From NCBI GenBank assembly GCA_030770545.1, contig CM061102.1:2841501-2905500 (forward strand): a stretch of DNA of 64,000 bases. The letters run 5' to 3'. This document shows, in pieces, positions 48,681-61,405 of the stretch (position 1 is its first letter; each line of letters begins with the position of its first letter). Under the pieces are notes generated by a model, which was not told the origin of the DNA, made no database searches, and saw only the letters and a list, made by a program, of their open reading frames with translations. The position numbers and the translations under genes are program-made. Origin of the DNA: Macropodus opercularis (Eukaryota; Chordata; Actinopteri; Anabantiformes; Osphronemidae).

Positions 48681-51513
48681 CTGTGATACATTTTTAGTTT
48701 GGGTGGTCCGAGGGAATCACAACATTTAGCACGTCCTCGAAAAATGAAAGCATCTCAGCCCATGATTCTAAATTATTACACACATCACCAGCATTGGGTC
48801 AAACATTCAGCCCTGTTTCAGGAAGTGTGGTTTGATCCTCGGCTGTAGCAACAACATAATTCTGTGCTTCTAGAAAATATAAAAGCTGTTGAAAATATTT
48901 TCAAGTAACACAAAGTTAAAAACATTATTTGCAATAGAATATATAAAAACAAAGTTTTTAAATTGCCTTCATTTAAAATACTTCCTTAAAGCTTAAAGCG
49001 GCATTTGAACTAGAATCCTTTAGCTATTTTAAATCTCTTACAGACTGTCCTTCACTGAGGAAAGACACAGAACTAAACACATTATGCAGCAGAATGTATG
49101 TAGTAGCACCGAGTACATACATAACTTTTCTGATACACCTGAACATAAATATACACGTACAGAAATACATTCACAAGTACACAGCACACGTTGAAGTCAC
49201 GCACACACACCCTAACTTGGCCTACTATTACTGTTTCCATAGTTAGCTGGCTGATATTATGTCTAATTTCAGGCGTGTAATTAGTGTGTAGCCTGGCCTG
49301 GTTCTGTCTGGGTCAGTGTGTGAGGAAAATGAGCATATGACTGGTGCGTATGCGTGTGTGTGTGTGTATGTTAAGTGTGATGTTAGCCAGCGCCACAGGA
49401 TGGGACGTGGACTGCACCACACACACAACGAGGGCCAGCAACACACACGTCGTCGGTGAAACCTCTTCCCTTTTTCCAAATAACAAGACGTCGTATGTAG
49501 AAATACATAAATAGCTAAGAACAACCAATATGGGATGACGCTCTTTACCAGGCGGCCGCAAAACACACACTTCACTCATAGTAAAACCTGGGAAGCTGCC
49601 AAAGTAAGCAGACAGACAGACAACAAGAGTGTTTGGACTTTCTAATTCCGACAAACTGCTAATGATCCGTGTCCCAGTGCTTACAGGGTTCATCTCAGAC
49701 AAAACAGGCTATAAAGTCAGCATGTGTGAGCTGCACGTTGCATGAACACCAATGACGCCAGTTACAGCGGAGTCACGGCGGCACCTGCCAAAGGCTGGGA
49801 TGTGCAACTGGTACGCACGCTGTAAGAAAGCGAACGTAATCTTAATCTTAATCAGTAATTATGCTGAATCTGTGTGCATGTGCGAGTTCATCCCTGGGGC
49901 TGGGGATGATATGTGTGCACAGCGACACTTGGAATGCCCAGAATGTGAGAGGAGGCGAGAGGCGTCTCGGCAGGAACGCCTCTGACGGCAGGTCACGCTT
50001 CGGCGATTGGTTGGTCCGCGGAGGCTGGAGAGCCGTCGGGGTCCTGTCACTCCTCTGAAGAAAAGGTCGAAGGTCAACTTCCACCAGCACTCTCCTTTCT
50101 TCCTCTCGCCCAGCAGGGTTCTGCCAGCTCAGAGGAGAGCCGTGAAGTCTAAAGTAAGGTTAAAAGGAGTTTTCATACTTACTTTTAAATCTGTTTGTCA
50201 CAACTGTTTAGATTATATGTAGATTGAGATATTGCAGGGTTTCGTAGTCACCAGGTAAAAATGTCTCACTTTGGTTTCTACTCTAATTTTCTCATTAAGA
50301 AAAACCCCAAAAGTATTTCTATCTAAATGTTATGATTTCTTTATTCTGTATCAGTTGGAGGCATTTCATCGTAGCACAGAAGGACCAAAAGTTAAGTTAA
50401 TGTTTGCCATGTGAAATAGCTACAATTATTACCGACACACTAAAACCCATGACTGGTACCAGCGTCAGCTAACTCTGATGACGAGCTTAAACGAAGCCTT
50501 CAGAGCAGCAACGGGAGGAGGAAATGTGATGCCAGTGAGAGGACGGGAGACGGTGGAGGCGAGGAAAAGGACGACGAGAGATGTTTGCTGAAGAGGAAGG
50601 AGGGGACAGTGTGTGGAAGGAAGCTTAGCTGGCGTTAGCTTAGCGTAGACTGAGCCACTGCCCTGCTCATGGTCAACCTCTGTTTTTGTGTAAAGTTTGA
50701 CTTTATTTTGGGGAACATATTAATTCAGCCCATCATGTTCTTACTTGCTTTTTAATAACCATATTGTACTTCAAGTATATTTTTTACATTACCTGAATTA
50801 CTTTTATTTACTTAACTGATCCACGTTGTAAGTTCTATCTATAAAATCCTGTCTATTATTATTCTCTTTGTATACTGAACTTTGTATACTGTATGACTGA
50901 ACATAAATAATCACCTCATCAGCTTGAAAGGCTCAGAACAGTTTATTAGACCAGACTTGGCCTTTATTTCTCCTTTTGTGTCCAGATGTGAGTGTCTCTG
51001 ATTAATTTAACACGATCTCCTTCTGAGCTGAGAGGATGTGGCTCTAGAGGGATCTTTTGACTCACTGAGGCTCTTTTGTTATGATGGATGATGAGGTGGT
51101 CAGTTTCCACACAGATCCAGTCAATACAGGATATGAATCAGGATCACATTCAATATGAAGAGAACATAAAAAGCTTTTACTATTAGGTCTATTTTTACAT
51201 GATGCTGTCTCCCTGGGATGAATCAGTTTAGCTGAGTCAGGGGTAAAGACTATATACAACGAGTATGTTACTGCATCAGAGGAGTTTGTATTTTTAGCAA
51301 AGCATCCAGTAAATCAAAACTCCAACTACAGCAGAAGTGACTTTTCTTCGTTCTTCGCTCTTCCCTTCATCACCTCACCTTCGTTTCCTCACTGACGTGA
51401 GGCAGATGAGCCTCAGATTAAACATTGTGCATGTGTTACACCAGAGGGGGAAGTGTCGCCTTTGATCAGGCTAATGAGCTGCCAGTCCTCCCTCCAGGCC
51501 CTGCTGGTTGGCT
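48681..51513. other. Intergenic, no gene recognised
   Basis: No exon is supported. Points noted are a (TG)n stretch at 49354-49369, a DR1-like AGGTCG-A-AGGTCA at 50064-50076, and a GCTTAGCTGGCGTTAGCTTAGC patch at 50622-50644. Confidence 0.6.

Positions 51514-51544
<31 letters not shown>
51514..51544 (+). repeat. Homopolymer of 31 G
   Basis: An unbroken run of 31 guanines on the plus strand, in C/G-rich surroundings, ending in TGGACACC. Such a run can form G-quadruplex structures and is hard to sequence, so its true length is uncertain. Confidence 0.9.
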
Positions 51545-51545
<1 letters not shown>

Positions 51546-53596
51546 GGACACCTGAAATAACAAGCAGACCCACAGCTTCTAGTGGCGCTCACAGTCACAC
51601 CCTCATCAACGGAACACACCCGCATCCTGCCACAGTTATTATCTCCCTGCTGTCTCCCAACACCCCTGCTACTTGTCTCCACATGTCGCTCCCTCACTTC
51701 ACCTCCTGTTTCTCAACAGTAACTTTCCCAGTGGTCATCCCACCCAGCCACTGCCTGCCCCCTGCCTGCCCTCCACCCCGTTACCGTCTCTTCCATATCA
51801 CCGTACTCTACTGTTCCTGATCCAACCAAGCTCATTCCCAAGTTCATTCATCATTTCCTTTTTGTAGCACACATCTCAGCTTTTGTTTGGACAAAGAGGC
51901 TGAAAACTCCACTGCTTTTATTGTGTCCAGCTCTCACGCCTCCATCGCACTTCCTCACCCCTGCTGACCCCCTCAGCCCCGACGTGTGTCACTCAGGGTG
52001 GTGACAGTCGGGATGACGCTGCTGACACGAGGGCGCTCAAGCGATAAACATTTGTCTTTTTTTAACTCTTTCTCTGTGGCCTTTTCTGCCTGTTGCTCTG
52101 TGACCCACTGACCCGTGATCGATTGGTCGCTGACAGCCATGAAAGTATATTTTTATTCCACAGGACAGGTAAGAATTAGATGTGTTTAAATTTTAAAAGC
52201 CATTTGATCCCATGTAAGCTGTGTTACTGTTTAAAGCTATAACCCAGAATTCATTGAACCCTCTTCCATCTGCTGGGTGTTTGTGCTGTACAGTGGAGCC
52301 CAGGATCCTTTTCAGCCCATCATAACTCAAATTACAGGTCCATAATGATCAGGATGAGAAACTTAATATTACAGTTCCTTCAGTCCAGCGAATATGGCTT
52401 CTGTAAATAAGCTCAGATCTCATGAGCCGTCTTACAATAAATGAGCAGTTTGCACTTTAACGGCCCACTTCTTTGCAAACTGCTTAGCTGCATGATTTCA
52501 AAACCTTCTCACCGCAAATGTCTCTGTGCTATATTTAGCTCTCTCAGCCTTGTGCCGCTGACACAGGAAATCAAAAAATAAGTTTCCGAGGTGAGGCAAG
52601 TGGAAACAAAGCACTGATAAACTCTGTGGCCGGACATGCTGGTATAAGACAAAAGTGTTGTCTAAATGAGTGTGTTGTGGCTTCTCTTTGCAAATTCAGT
52701 CATTTTCAAAGACGCAAGACAGAAATTTGAGTCATTCCTTCATCCAAAAGAAGCTGGTGATGCATAAATGCACACGCTTGAAAACCTTTATCAGTGTTTG
52801 TTCCTACAGATTACGAACAGAAGAACTTACTGTACTTTTCTTGACTTGCCTCCACCAGCTGAATAACCACTCATCTCACGCGGGCCTGTACTAGTGCTTG
52901 TGTGCATGCGGATCTCAGTGTGCGCTCAGGATGTTTTCACAGCGCTCACTTTTGACGCGGTGATTTATTTCTTCTTAGACCTTCTCGTTGAGGAGACGCG
53001 CGCGCACGCAAAGCGCCGCTTCACAGGCCGAGGGCCGGGAGATGTGCTCAGCGAGAAAACAGGTTGATGATCAAACCGGTTTAACAGAGGCCTTATGATG
53101 TTTGCATAGAGATCTTGTCGTAGAAATGTGTTTCACATACTCGACGCTGAGAGAACTTCCGCTGAACTCTGAAAGCGACGGATGATGGATATTTCAGAAG
53201 TTTGCAAGGTCCTGTCACACAAACATTCGTTTTTTTGAAATACTGGTTTCCTGGCACTGGATTAAGACACATTACAAAACAGTATTTTACTTCGATGTCA
53301 CTGCAGTACACGAGACTGTTCACATTCTGGAGTCGCAGTTTCCACATTCAGGACATCTGAGTGAGGGAAAAGAGTTGATCAGGGCACTTCAGGTGATCAG
53401 AGGGTAACTAACTAGCTTCAGGCCAAATATTACGGAGCAGATGTTCGACTGATGACTTACAGCTAATTACTCTGAGGTGAATCGTCTGAAGCGTCTAGTT
53501 TTTCTGCAAAGAAGTGGTTGTTGAACCACAGCATCAGAGAAACAATGTGTCTACTGTGTGTGTCTGGAAGTAGAGTCATGGCAGCTGGACGTCTTC

Positions 53597-53619
53597 TGTG
53601 TGTGTGTGTGTGTGTGTGT
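53597..53619. repeat. (TG)n microsatellite
   Basis: An uninterrupted TG run of about 11 units. Confidence 0.95.
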
Positions 53620-56086
53620 CTGTGCGTCCATGTTCTTCTGAGTAAATGTCTGTGTCTCAGTGCATGTTTGCATTCACATTATTCCTCCTCTCAGCAGCCT
53701 CTGCCTGTGTAACCCCTTTTGTCCCCCTGTTGTTCTCCAGCTCAGGTGAAAGGGATCCTGGGAACAGCCAGGTTCCAGCTTCCCAAAAGCCTCTCAGTGC
53801 TCACTGCTCACAGCAGAACAAAGATTGCCTCAGTGTTGGGATGCTTATGCGAAACCTAACCCAGACAGTAATGGCTACAGTTTGACAACTGGGAACTAGT
53901 GGGAGAATGGAAAGCAGGATGAATGTACTGTACACGTCTGGAAGATGAGAGCGTTACATCCTAGTGTTTCTTTCAAAAATAAGAAATCTAGCGATGCAGC
54001 TTTAGGACAGAAGGTCTGATAAATCACCACAAAGCACGGTGCTGTAAGGAGACATTAATTTGTGATTTGTGTGACTGTAAAGCACATCACCCTCATCATC
54101 CTGCCTGTGCTATTACATCCCATCCTTTATGACAAACCTGTAATATACAGGGTACAGAGCTATCAGCTCAGGTTTAACATGAAAAACAAACGTTATCCTC
54201 TGTATTCGTAAAACGTCTGGTATCAATGATCAGGCGAAGCACAAGAAAACAGATGGTATGAGCGAAAAGAAAAAGCGAAAGACCGAGTGAGCATTTTTCA
54301 CATGGTGTGACACCACAACAGAGACTCCAATAGTAAACATGTGTGTTGGTTTGACGCTGAGTAGTCGGGCCAGGACAGGCTGTTGGAGTTTGACCCAAGC
54401 GTTGTGCGTGATAGGTATCTCAACACCTCTGCGTTTTCCCTTCGCTGTCACGGACACGACATTAACCCTTCAGGAAAAATGGCCGGCTGACGACACAGCA
54501 TATGTAGCAGAGGGAAACTGTGTCCAACAATGTTGTTTGGTTCATGAGGTTAAACTTAAAATGATTCAAAAAAGTCAATAAATACTGCCAAAAAAATGTA
54601 AAGACATAAAACCTGCCACTGTCCCGGTCTAATCTGTCTGTCTACTCGTCTGAGGCTGTGGTCAGGCCTGTCTGAAGGTCTGGGGCTTGGAGCGAACCAT
54701 TGTACAAAGTGACAACCCCATCAAAGAGACTGGGCCTGCATAAAAGGAAGTTTTATGACTCTGCCCTTCAAAAGAATAGTTTGAGGAGTTCAAAGCACAC
54801 ACACACACATGCACACACCGGGAGAGACACGGGCCGTGGATGGAAAGTTCAGCACAAAACCAAGGATGGAAGAGAGAGAGACATAAAAGGCGAAGAGAGG
54901 AAAACCCTCAAAAGCCATTTGATATCTCGCATCAAAGGGCGATGCTAACCTGCCTCGCTTTGCATTTCCAGCTCGACGCTAAATCTTCAACATGAGGTTG
55001 TCGTTGTCTCCGTGCCCGGGTGTTTGATCGATCTCACCTGCTTGCACATGCGTTTTCAGGGCACACACCTTCCAGCCACATGCTGGGGATTTCTTTAGAA
55101 GACAGGAAACGTCATTTTCGTGATTTACGGCGAGGCCTTGATGGATGGTTGAAACTGGAACAATGGTCAGCGCTGATGAACTGCCCGTTTCTGACTAGTG
55201 CAAAGATTAAACACTCAGGCACAAAGGCAGGCACCTACTGTGTTTTTAATTAGTGGGTGCAGATCAAGCCAAGTTCTTTCAGTCACACACTTATTTACAT
55301 CTGACAAATGATAACCCACCTTGTAGCGTGTATTTCTTTTGGAAGCGTATCGTCATGTTGCATCTGTCTGTACCTTGCTCACGCGGTCATGCATGCAGAT
55401 GCAGAACTGTTTCATGCTATAACTTCTTTTCCTGAGTGAGACCTTCGGCATCTGGAGATCTGCCACCTCAGCGCAAAGCAAATATTCTACTTCTTTGTGT
55501 ACAAAACATTTCAGTTTTGTCCTCTTGACCTCTGTCAGTCCAACCTTTGGAGTCCAACTGTGCTTTCACAGGAACCTTTGGTCATATTTGCACAGCTAGA
55601 GTGTGTTTTAATTACTTCTGTACCATTTAGGCAGGGATCGCTGATGCAACAACTATTACTGATTTGCATGTTAATCATCTATCCTGATCCTCATCATCTT
55701 AGTTGTTTTAAGGCCTGGAAGGCATCTCAAAGCTCCGCACAGACATTTTTTCATTTTAGACTGTTTAGCTGGGCCTGTTAGACTAGAGGTGGTGCTTGTG
55801 CGTAGGGGGCATCATACTTGAGGTAGCAACCCTACCCTCACCTCCCTATTTAATCCCCCAATAACAAAAGCCTGCTTTCTGCTCTGCTGGACTCTGAGCC
55901 CTGCTGTACTTTGCTTCTGCCTCCAGGCCCAAAAACCTGCTGTTTACAATTTCCCTATTCCTGCTTTAAACGTTGCTTTACTCCAAGAGGAGGGTGGGGG
56001 GGTTATGGAGCTGGAGAGAGAGGCACAGAGGCCACAAAGGTGCTGTTTTGTACGGTGGGAACAAGGGAGCTATTACAAGAGAGATG

Positions 56087-56116
56087 GAGGAAGGAAGGAA
56101 GAAAGGAAGGAAGGGA
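56087..56116 (+). repeat. Imperfect (GGAA)n tract
   Basis: Repeated GGAA/GGAAAG units over 30 bases, continuing as purine-rich sequence to about 56150. GGAA is the ETS-factor core, and tandem GGAA arrays can bind ETS proteins (general knowledge). Function here is unknown. Confidence 0.75.
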
Positions 56117-59100
56117 GATTTAGGGAAGGGGGTGGAAAAGAAGGAGAAGCCCCCCTTGGGGATTATCTGGCCAGCTGCTCCCTCAGGGATGAGACCTGAG
56201 ACACTTTTAATATAAAATCAATAGCACAGTGAAGAAGAGATATAAGAATAGAAGAAGAATAACAGATGGACAAACACCTCAATAACAGGACAATTGCAGA
56301 GCCAGAGGAAGAAGAGGGTGAAATGTCCAGCAGACGGGGTTGCAGACCTGGATGGTGTTCAGGTAGGAAAGCATGGTTGAGCTGACCACTGTGCAGACAC
56401 GTGTCAAACCCCTGCGCTCGCCTGATGCAGGGATTCGCTGGACGGAAGTTGTGTGTGACTGATTGCGTATCGGTTTGACTGTGCAACGCTGGAGCACGTT
56501 CCTGTAGAATCACACACAGGAACCACGGAGGACACTGAGGGATTGCTGGTCTTCTTTCTGGCTTTGTGGCTTTCTGTCACCCGAACACCTTAAATACTTA
56601 ACCTGCAACTGGCGCCACCTGTGGCACAGCTCAGTTAGAACTTTGTGGAAGTGGCAGAACGTGATTGCGGTTCAACCCTCTGACCGGGGATGGATAATTC
56701 ATCTTGATGAGGTAGCTCAAGCCCACAGTCCGTACATGCTGCCTTGTAGCGCGAGACTCGGATCCAACTGGAAGTATCAACACGGCCGACACAGTGTCGT
56801 CAAAAATGATCAAAATCTCCAAACTCTTGAAGAAAACCTCACCAAACCAGAGAGAACGAGGATGCAGAGACGTTTTTTCTTCCTTCCTTCCACTCTGCCT
56901 TTCTTTCTCCATATGGCAGCCATTTGTCTGGAGGAGGTCTGTCAGACATAAATAATAGGTTATGAAAAAACAGGAGGGAGGGGGACGCTTGCTTTCTTCC
57001 TGAGGGACAGGATCTCCAGTGGCCTTGTGTCCTTCGCGGTAGAAAGCGAAGCGAACGGAGAGAGGAGGGACAGAAGGAGAGAGAGAAGGAGAAAATACAC
57101 AATACAAGAGAGTGGTCAGCGTTTTGTCTGAGTGTTGTATTGGTACAGATTTCTACATTATTGCTGCAGTCTTGACACATGCAATCCTTGCTCTAAAAGA
57201 GCTGGAGTGGAAAAGTTGGCAAGAAGACGACAAGGCAGGAAGAAAGAGAAAGAGTAGACAAGAGTGTTTTTTTTCTGGAGAGGAGGTGCAGTACAAGGCG
57301 AAGAACATCTTTCAAGTTGTGTGCTGGCTGATTTTCATCTGAAACCAATTAGTTCCAAACCACGAAGACAACACCAAGCCTCGTTTTAAAAAACATCCCC
57401 ATCTTCACCCCCCTTCACCTCCTCTCCTGGCCATTCATGTGTCAGGCTCTGCAGCTCAGCGTAGGCTCCTGTGAGCGCGTGCATGGACGTGCACGTGTGT
57501 GTGTCTGTGTGCGTGCACTTTAAGGCATTGTGATTAACATTCGCCCCAATTCGCTGAGGGACACGCATTCTAAGCCCTTCCTTCCTGCTCTGAGTGGAAT
57601 TCTCATTAGCTGATAACTACTTTTCAAGAGACTGCTGCATTCCTCTGCTGGATACCAGGAGCTTTACAGGACCTCAGAAGACACACACTCTCACACACGC
57701 ATGCCTCCACAGATACAAATGAGCACTGGCACACCGACGTGCAAAGACACAAACGAATGCACTTGTTCAGCTTGTGAATCGGATTTTGGACCCTTTTTGT
57801 TTTCATTGAGAACTTGAAGGGGTTCGCGGGCCATAACTTCATTTCCATCCAAAGGTTTCCACACTCACAGGCAGGTAGAAAGCAAATAGTCATATCTGGT
57901 GCTTTCCTGAACTTTTCTGCCTTGCTGAGCTGGAGGCAGCGAACACTTTAGATTCTCACCATAGGTTTCACAGTGTCTGCTAGCACTGAAACCAAATGCT
58001 CTCCAGCATCTCAACTCATTCCTGGGACTGTGTGGCTGCCAAGCCGACCAGAATGAACCAGGAAGATTTGAGAAGATGAAGAGAGAGGAGAGACAGGGAC
58101 ACCTGGTGCTCAGCTTTCTCATCATCATCACACCTCGTCTGATTTCGTCCCATTTGAACTTTGGGGCGAGCTGTAGGAGACTACATCCTGAACGGCCTGG
58201 CATTTATAACGCCTTCGAGGGTAAAAGAAAAACTGATGATGACCTAAAGAAACATGGTCATGTGGTGACATGGAGTAAAAAAAGAGCAGAAGGGATGTGG
58301 GGAGCCACATTCACGCAGACAGAGGAAAGGAAAGTCAGCTGAGTCTTTAGTCAGCCGCGTCTCAGCACGGTGTAAATGTGCAAAAGGTGCTCTGTGAGCG
58401 ATTAGTCAACAAATGGCCATCTGTCTCGTATTCTTCTTGCTCTGCATATGTAAACTCACTTCCCTCGCGTCGCCATCTGCCTTTCTGCTTACTGTAACGT
58501 TTGCATGGGCCATTTTGTTTTATAACATTCAATTCTCCTACAAACCCTCAGATTTTCTCTTGCGCTCAAACGCTCATGTTTCATGTCAACACGTGGGGCT
58601 GTTAATTTATAACATGGAAGGCAGAGTTGCTTGGTTGTTACAGAAACCGGAGGTGGAAAGTATCATGGAGAAAGAGGTGGCAGAGGAGCAGATAGAGCAG
58701 CTTCAGCAGGGTGTAGGTTGATTTACCTAAAATACACATCAGAGGATTACACACTATTCAGCTGCTGTGAATGTCATTTCGGCCAAAGCCCCAAAACAAC
58801 ATTTATTCATGTTCGAGCAACGCAGCCTGTTGTAATTATGACTCTTGTCCGTCAACAGCTGAAGAGGAAGTAGCTCAACGGAACCTCAAAGTCAACACAA
58901 GAACCGGTCGGAGCAGAGGCACGAACAAACCGCGCGACTTGAACATAGGAGACAATGGTTCATTTTCCCACAATCACCGCCCTGCACAGATGGTTATTAC
59001 TGTAACCGTGATGATGTTGGTTTTTGTGCTCGTTTATGAAACAAGCAGTTTTTAAAATGCAATTAGTCATTTTTAATTCCAGCCTATCAGTGGGATTAAC

Positions 59101-61373
59101 AACAGTGTTTTCTTTGCATCGCTGCCAGCTCCTCCATGATGCCTGGTCTCTACCTGGACTGATGGAGACCAGTAGCTCTATAATATGCCAGTGTTGCCAC
59201 CCACTCTCAGTCATTTGTCTGGCTCCTTCCTCTCTCCAGGAACACTTCCTCTCAGCCTGTAAAATGATCACCGGATGGCTACTTGATTTCCCTCTCTTTT
59301 GCCCAGTCTGCTCTACTTTCCCTCCTTCCTCTTGTCTCCTTTCTGCTAGTTTTCACTTTTTTTTTCAACCCGGCTGTTCTCCAGCTCACACTGCAAGACA
59401 TAACCTTAATTCTACCAGCCCCCCCGCCATCTCTCTTTTTCTCCTCCTTCATCATTTTGCCTTTCTCCCATTGCTCGTTTCCTCCCTGAAATGGAGGCTG
59501 TTCCCTAGGGGGTGGTCAGCTAAGAGCACAGGAAGAAGGAGGCACTTACTGTGGAGGATCTGGTACCTAAACGCGGATGCTGATGATAAGACAAGCGGTT
59601 CAGGCACAAGTTCAATCCAATTAAATTCACTTTCCCTACGGTTTATTTGTATAAAACGCCTAATGACAACAAATATCATCTTACTTAACCTTACACACCT
59701 TATAGGATGATATGGAATAAAAACGAGACTATATAAATCTATAGAGAAAACAATCAAGCCAGTAATTATGGGCAGGAGTGTGTGGAGGGAGTGAACCTTG
59801 ATCATTAACGTTGCTGATGATTGTCATCCTGTTCCTGGACTGAACCGTCTCCTGTCAAGCGCTGTCCGTTACATAAGGCACAGATAAAGTGATAGCTTTA
59901 CATTTTCAGGGTCCCTCCCAGCTACTACAGACGATGCCTTTCCATCTATTCATGATGCTGAAAACGTGTTCAACACCTGGTCAGCGTGTTTTTCATTGTA
60001 ATCCGAACACTCAAACCTTTTTCATCTTTTTCTTCAACTCTGTGTGTACGTCTACTTGCTTATTTCCAGGCACCTTGACCATTGCAGCTGTACAGAATTA
60101 CAGTTTAACTTCAATGCATGTATGTGTTTGCATGAAGACAACACCGTGGTACTTGGCCACATCATCTGATTCCAGCTGCAGCATTAACCATGTCAGCGCT
60201 TATTTTCTGATCAGTGAGCTATTAATAATCGGCACATTTCTAGATCGGTAAAGTAAACATGACTCTGCAGTTCGTGCCCAGCTCTATATAAACACTGCAG
60301 ACGTAAACACGTTAACAGATGTCCAGTTATGAGCTTTGGGCTGCTCCTGTTGTTGCGTGATCAGACAGGCTCAGGGGCCCCGCTTGCACTGGCTGACTCC
60401 ACTTCTTTTCAATGGCATCTTCCGCTGTTACAGTCACAGCAATGCCTCTGAATTCCCAATACACACACGCACACACACAGCTCCTAGCCTTCCACCCGCA
60501 TGTGCATAAACACCCTCACAGAAGCCTGGGGTGGTGGATGTTGGAGCCAGGGAGGGGCGGCACACGGGGATAGCCCCGACCGGAGGCACGCTTCTAGACT
60601 TGTGGATGAGGCAGAAAAGCCATTATGGATTGTTATGGTTGGCTGATCGCTCCCTTTCAGCTGCTGAGCTGCACACAAAAGCGGCAGGCAGAGGCTAAAA
60701 TAATGGATCTCTTTTCTACCCCGCCCTCCAACCCTCCTCCCCGGAACATATCTGACTTTATGGGAGCACAAATGCGTGTAGGAAGGCGGCGGGGGGGGTG
60801 TGTGTGCGTGTGCGCATGTACACGTATGCTTGTGTGTCCAAACAGTGAAAGGAGGAATGTGACTTTTTGTGAATCTTTGCAAACGCTGATGAGCAGTTGG
60901 GTTCGGGAGTATCACAGTTTCATTGACAGAGTACCACTGGGAGGTTTGTTAAAGGCATTAGTATGATCCTCAGGTGTTACCACGGAAACAAAGCTATATT
61001 TAGTAACACTCACACTTGCACACATGTATGCACGAGTGCGGACACATTCTCCCACATGAGCGCGAGAAGCGAGCCGCCTACTGACTCACACTGAATGAAA
61101 CGCCGTCCGGCCGTGGCTGCTGGAGTTGAATTATGCTTAAATATGGTCAGCTCTTCCTCTTCGGATCAACACGTGTAGATTCACGGGCGTTGCCACAGCC
61201 TGTAAAGCGTAAACCCATTAGCAAACAGCTGACCCTGGGTTTGTGGAAGACGTTAGCACAGATTGCCAGCAGAGCACGATGACAGCGGCACCTTTGTTCT
61301 GGTTACGTCACCAGGCTTCAGTGACATTGAGGGGCATCTATCCATCAGGCATCTATCCATCCATTAGCCTCAG

Positions 61374-61405
61374 GTCTATAAATAGATCCGGGGCTATTTA
61401 TAGAC
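61374..61405. promoter_or_regulatory. Perfect 12-bp-arm palindrome with paired MEF2/TATA-like sites
   Basis: GTCTATAAATAG (61374-61385) and CTATTTATAGAC (61394-61405) are exact reverse complements around an 8-base spacer ATCCGGGG. Each arm holds CTA(A/T)4TAG, the MEF2 consensus, and also TATAAATA, a TATA-box form, in opposite orientations. A regulatory role is inference from the motif match and the symmetry. Confidence 0.5.

Larger units (their letters stand above)
51545..61373. other. Intergenic, no gene recognised
   Basis: About 9.8 kb with no supported exon. Repeats are (TG)n at 53597-53619, a (GGAA)n-like tract at 56087-56116, and C/T-rich tracts at 51770-51800 and 59420-59470. The longest frame, 228 codons at 59024-59710, has low-complexity composition and no motif, and I do not accept it as a gene. 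Confidence 0.6.

Noticed and set aside
58413..58721. 102-codon plus-strand frame with hydrophobic N-terminus
   Set aside because: The hydrophobic start resembles a signal or membrane segment, but the frame has no homologue I know, no splice support and no promoter context.
59024..59710. 228-codon plus-strand frame
   Set aside because: The composition is Ser/Phe/Leu/His-rich from C/T-rich DNA, with no domain and no splice support. The frame is open by composition only.
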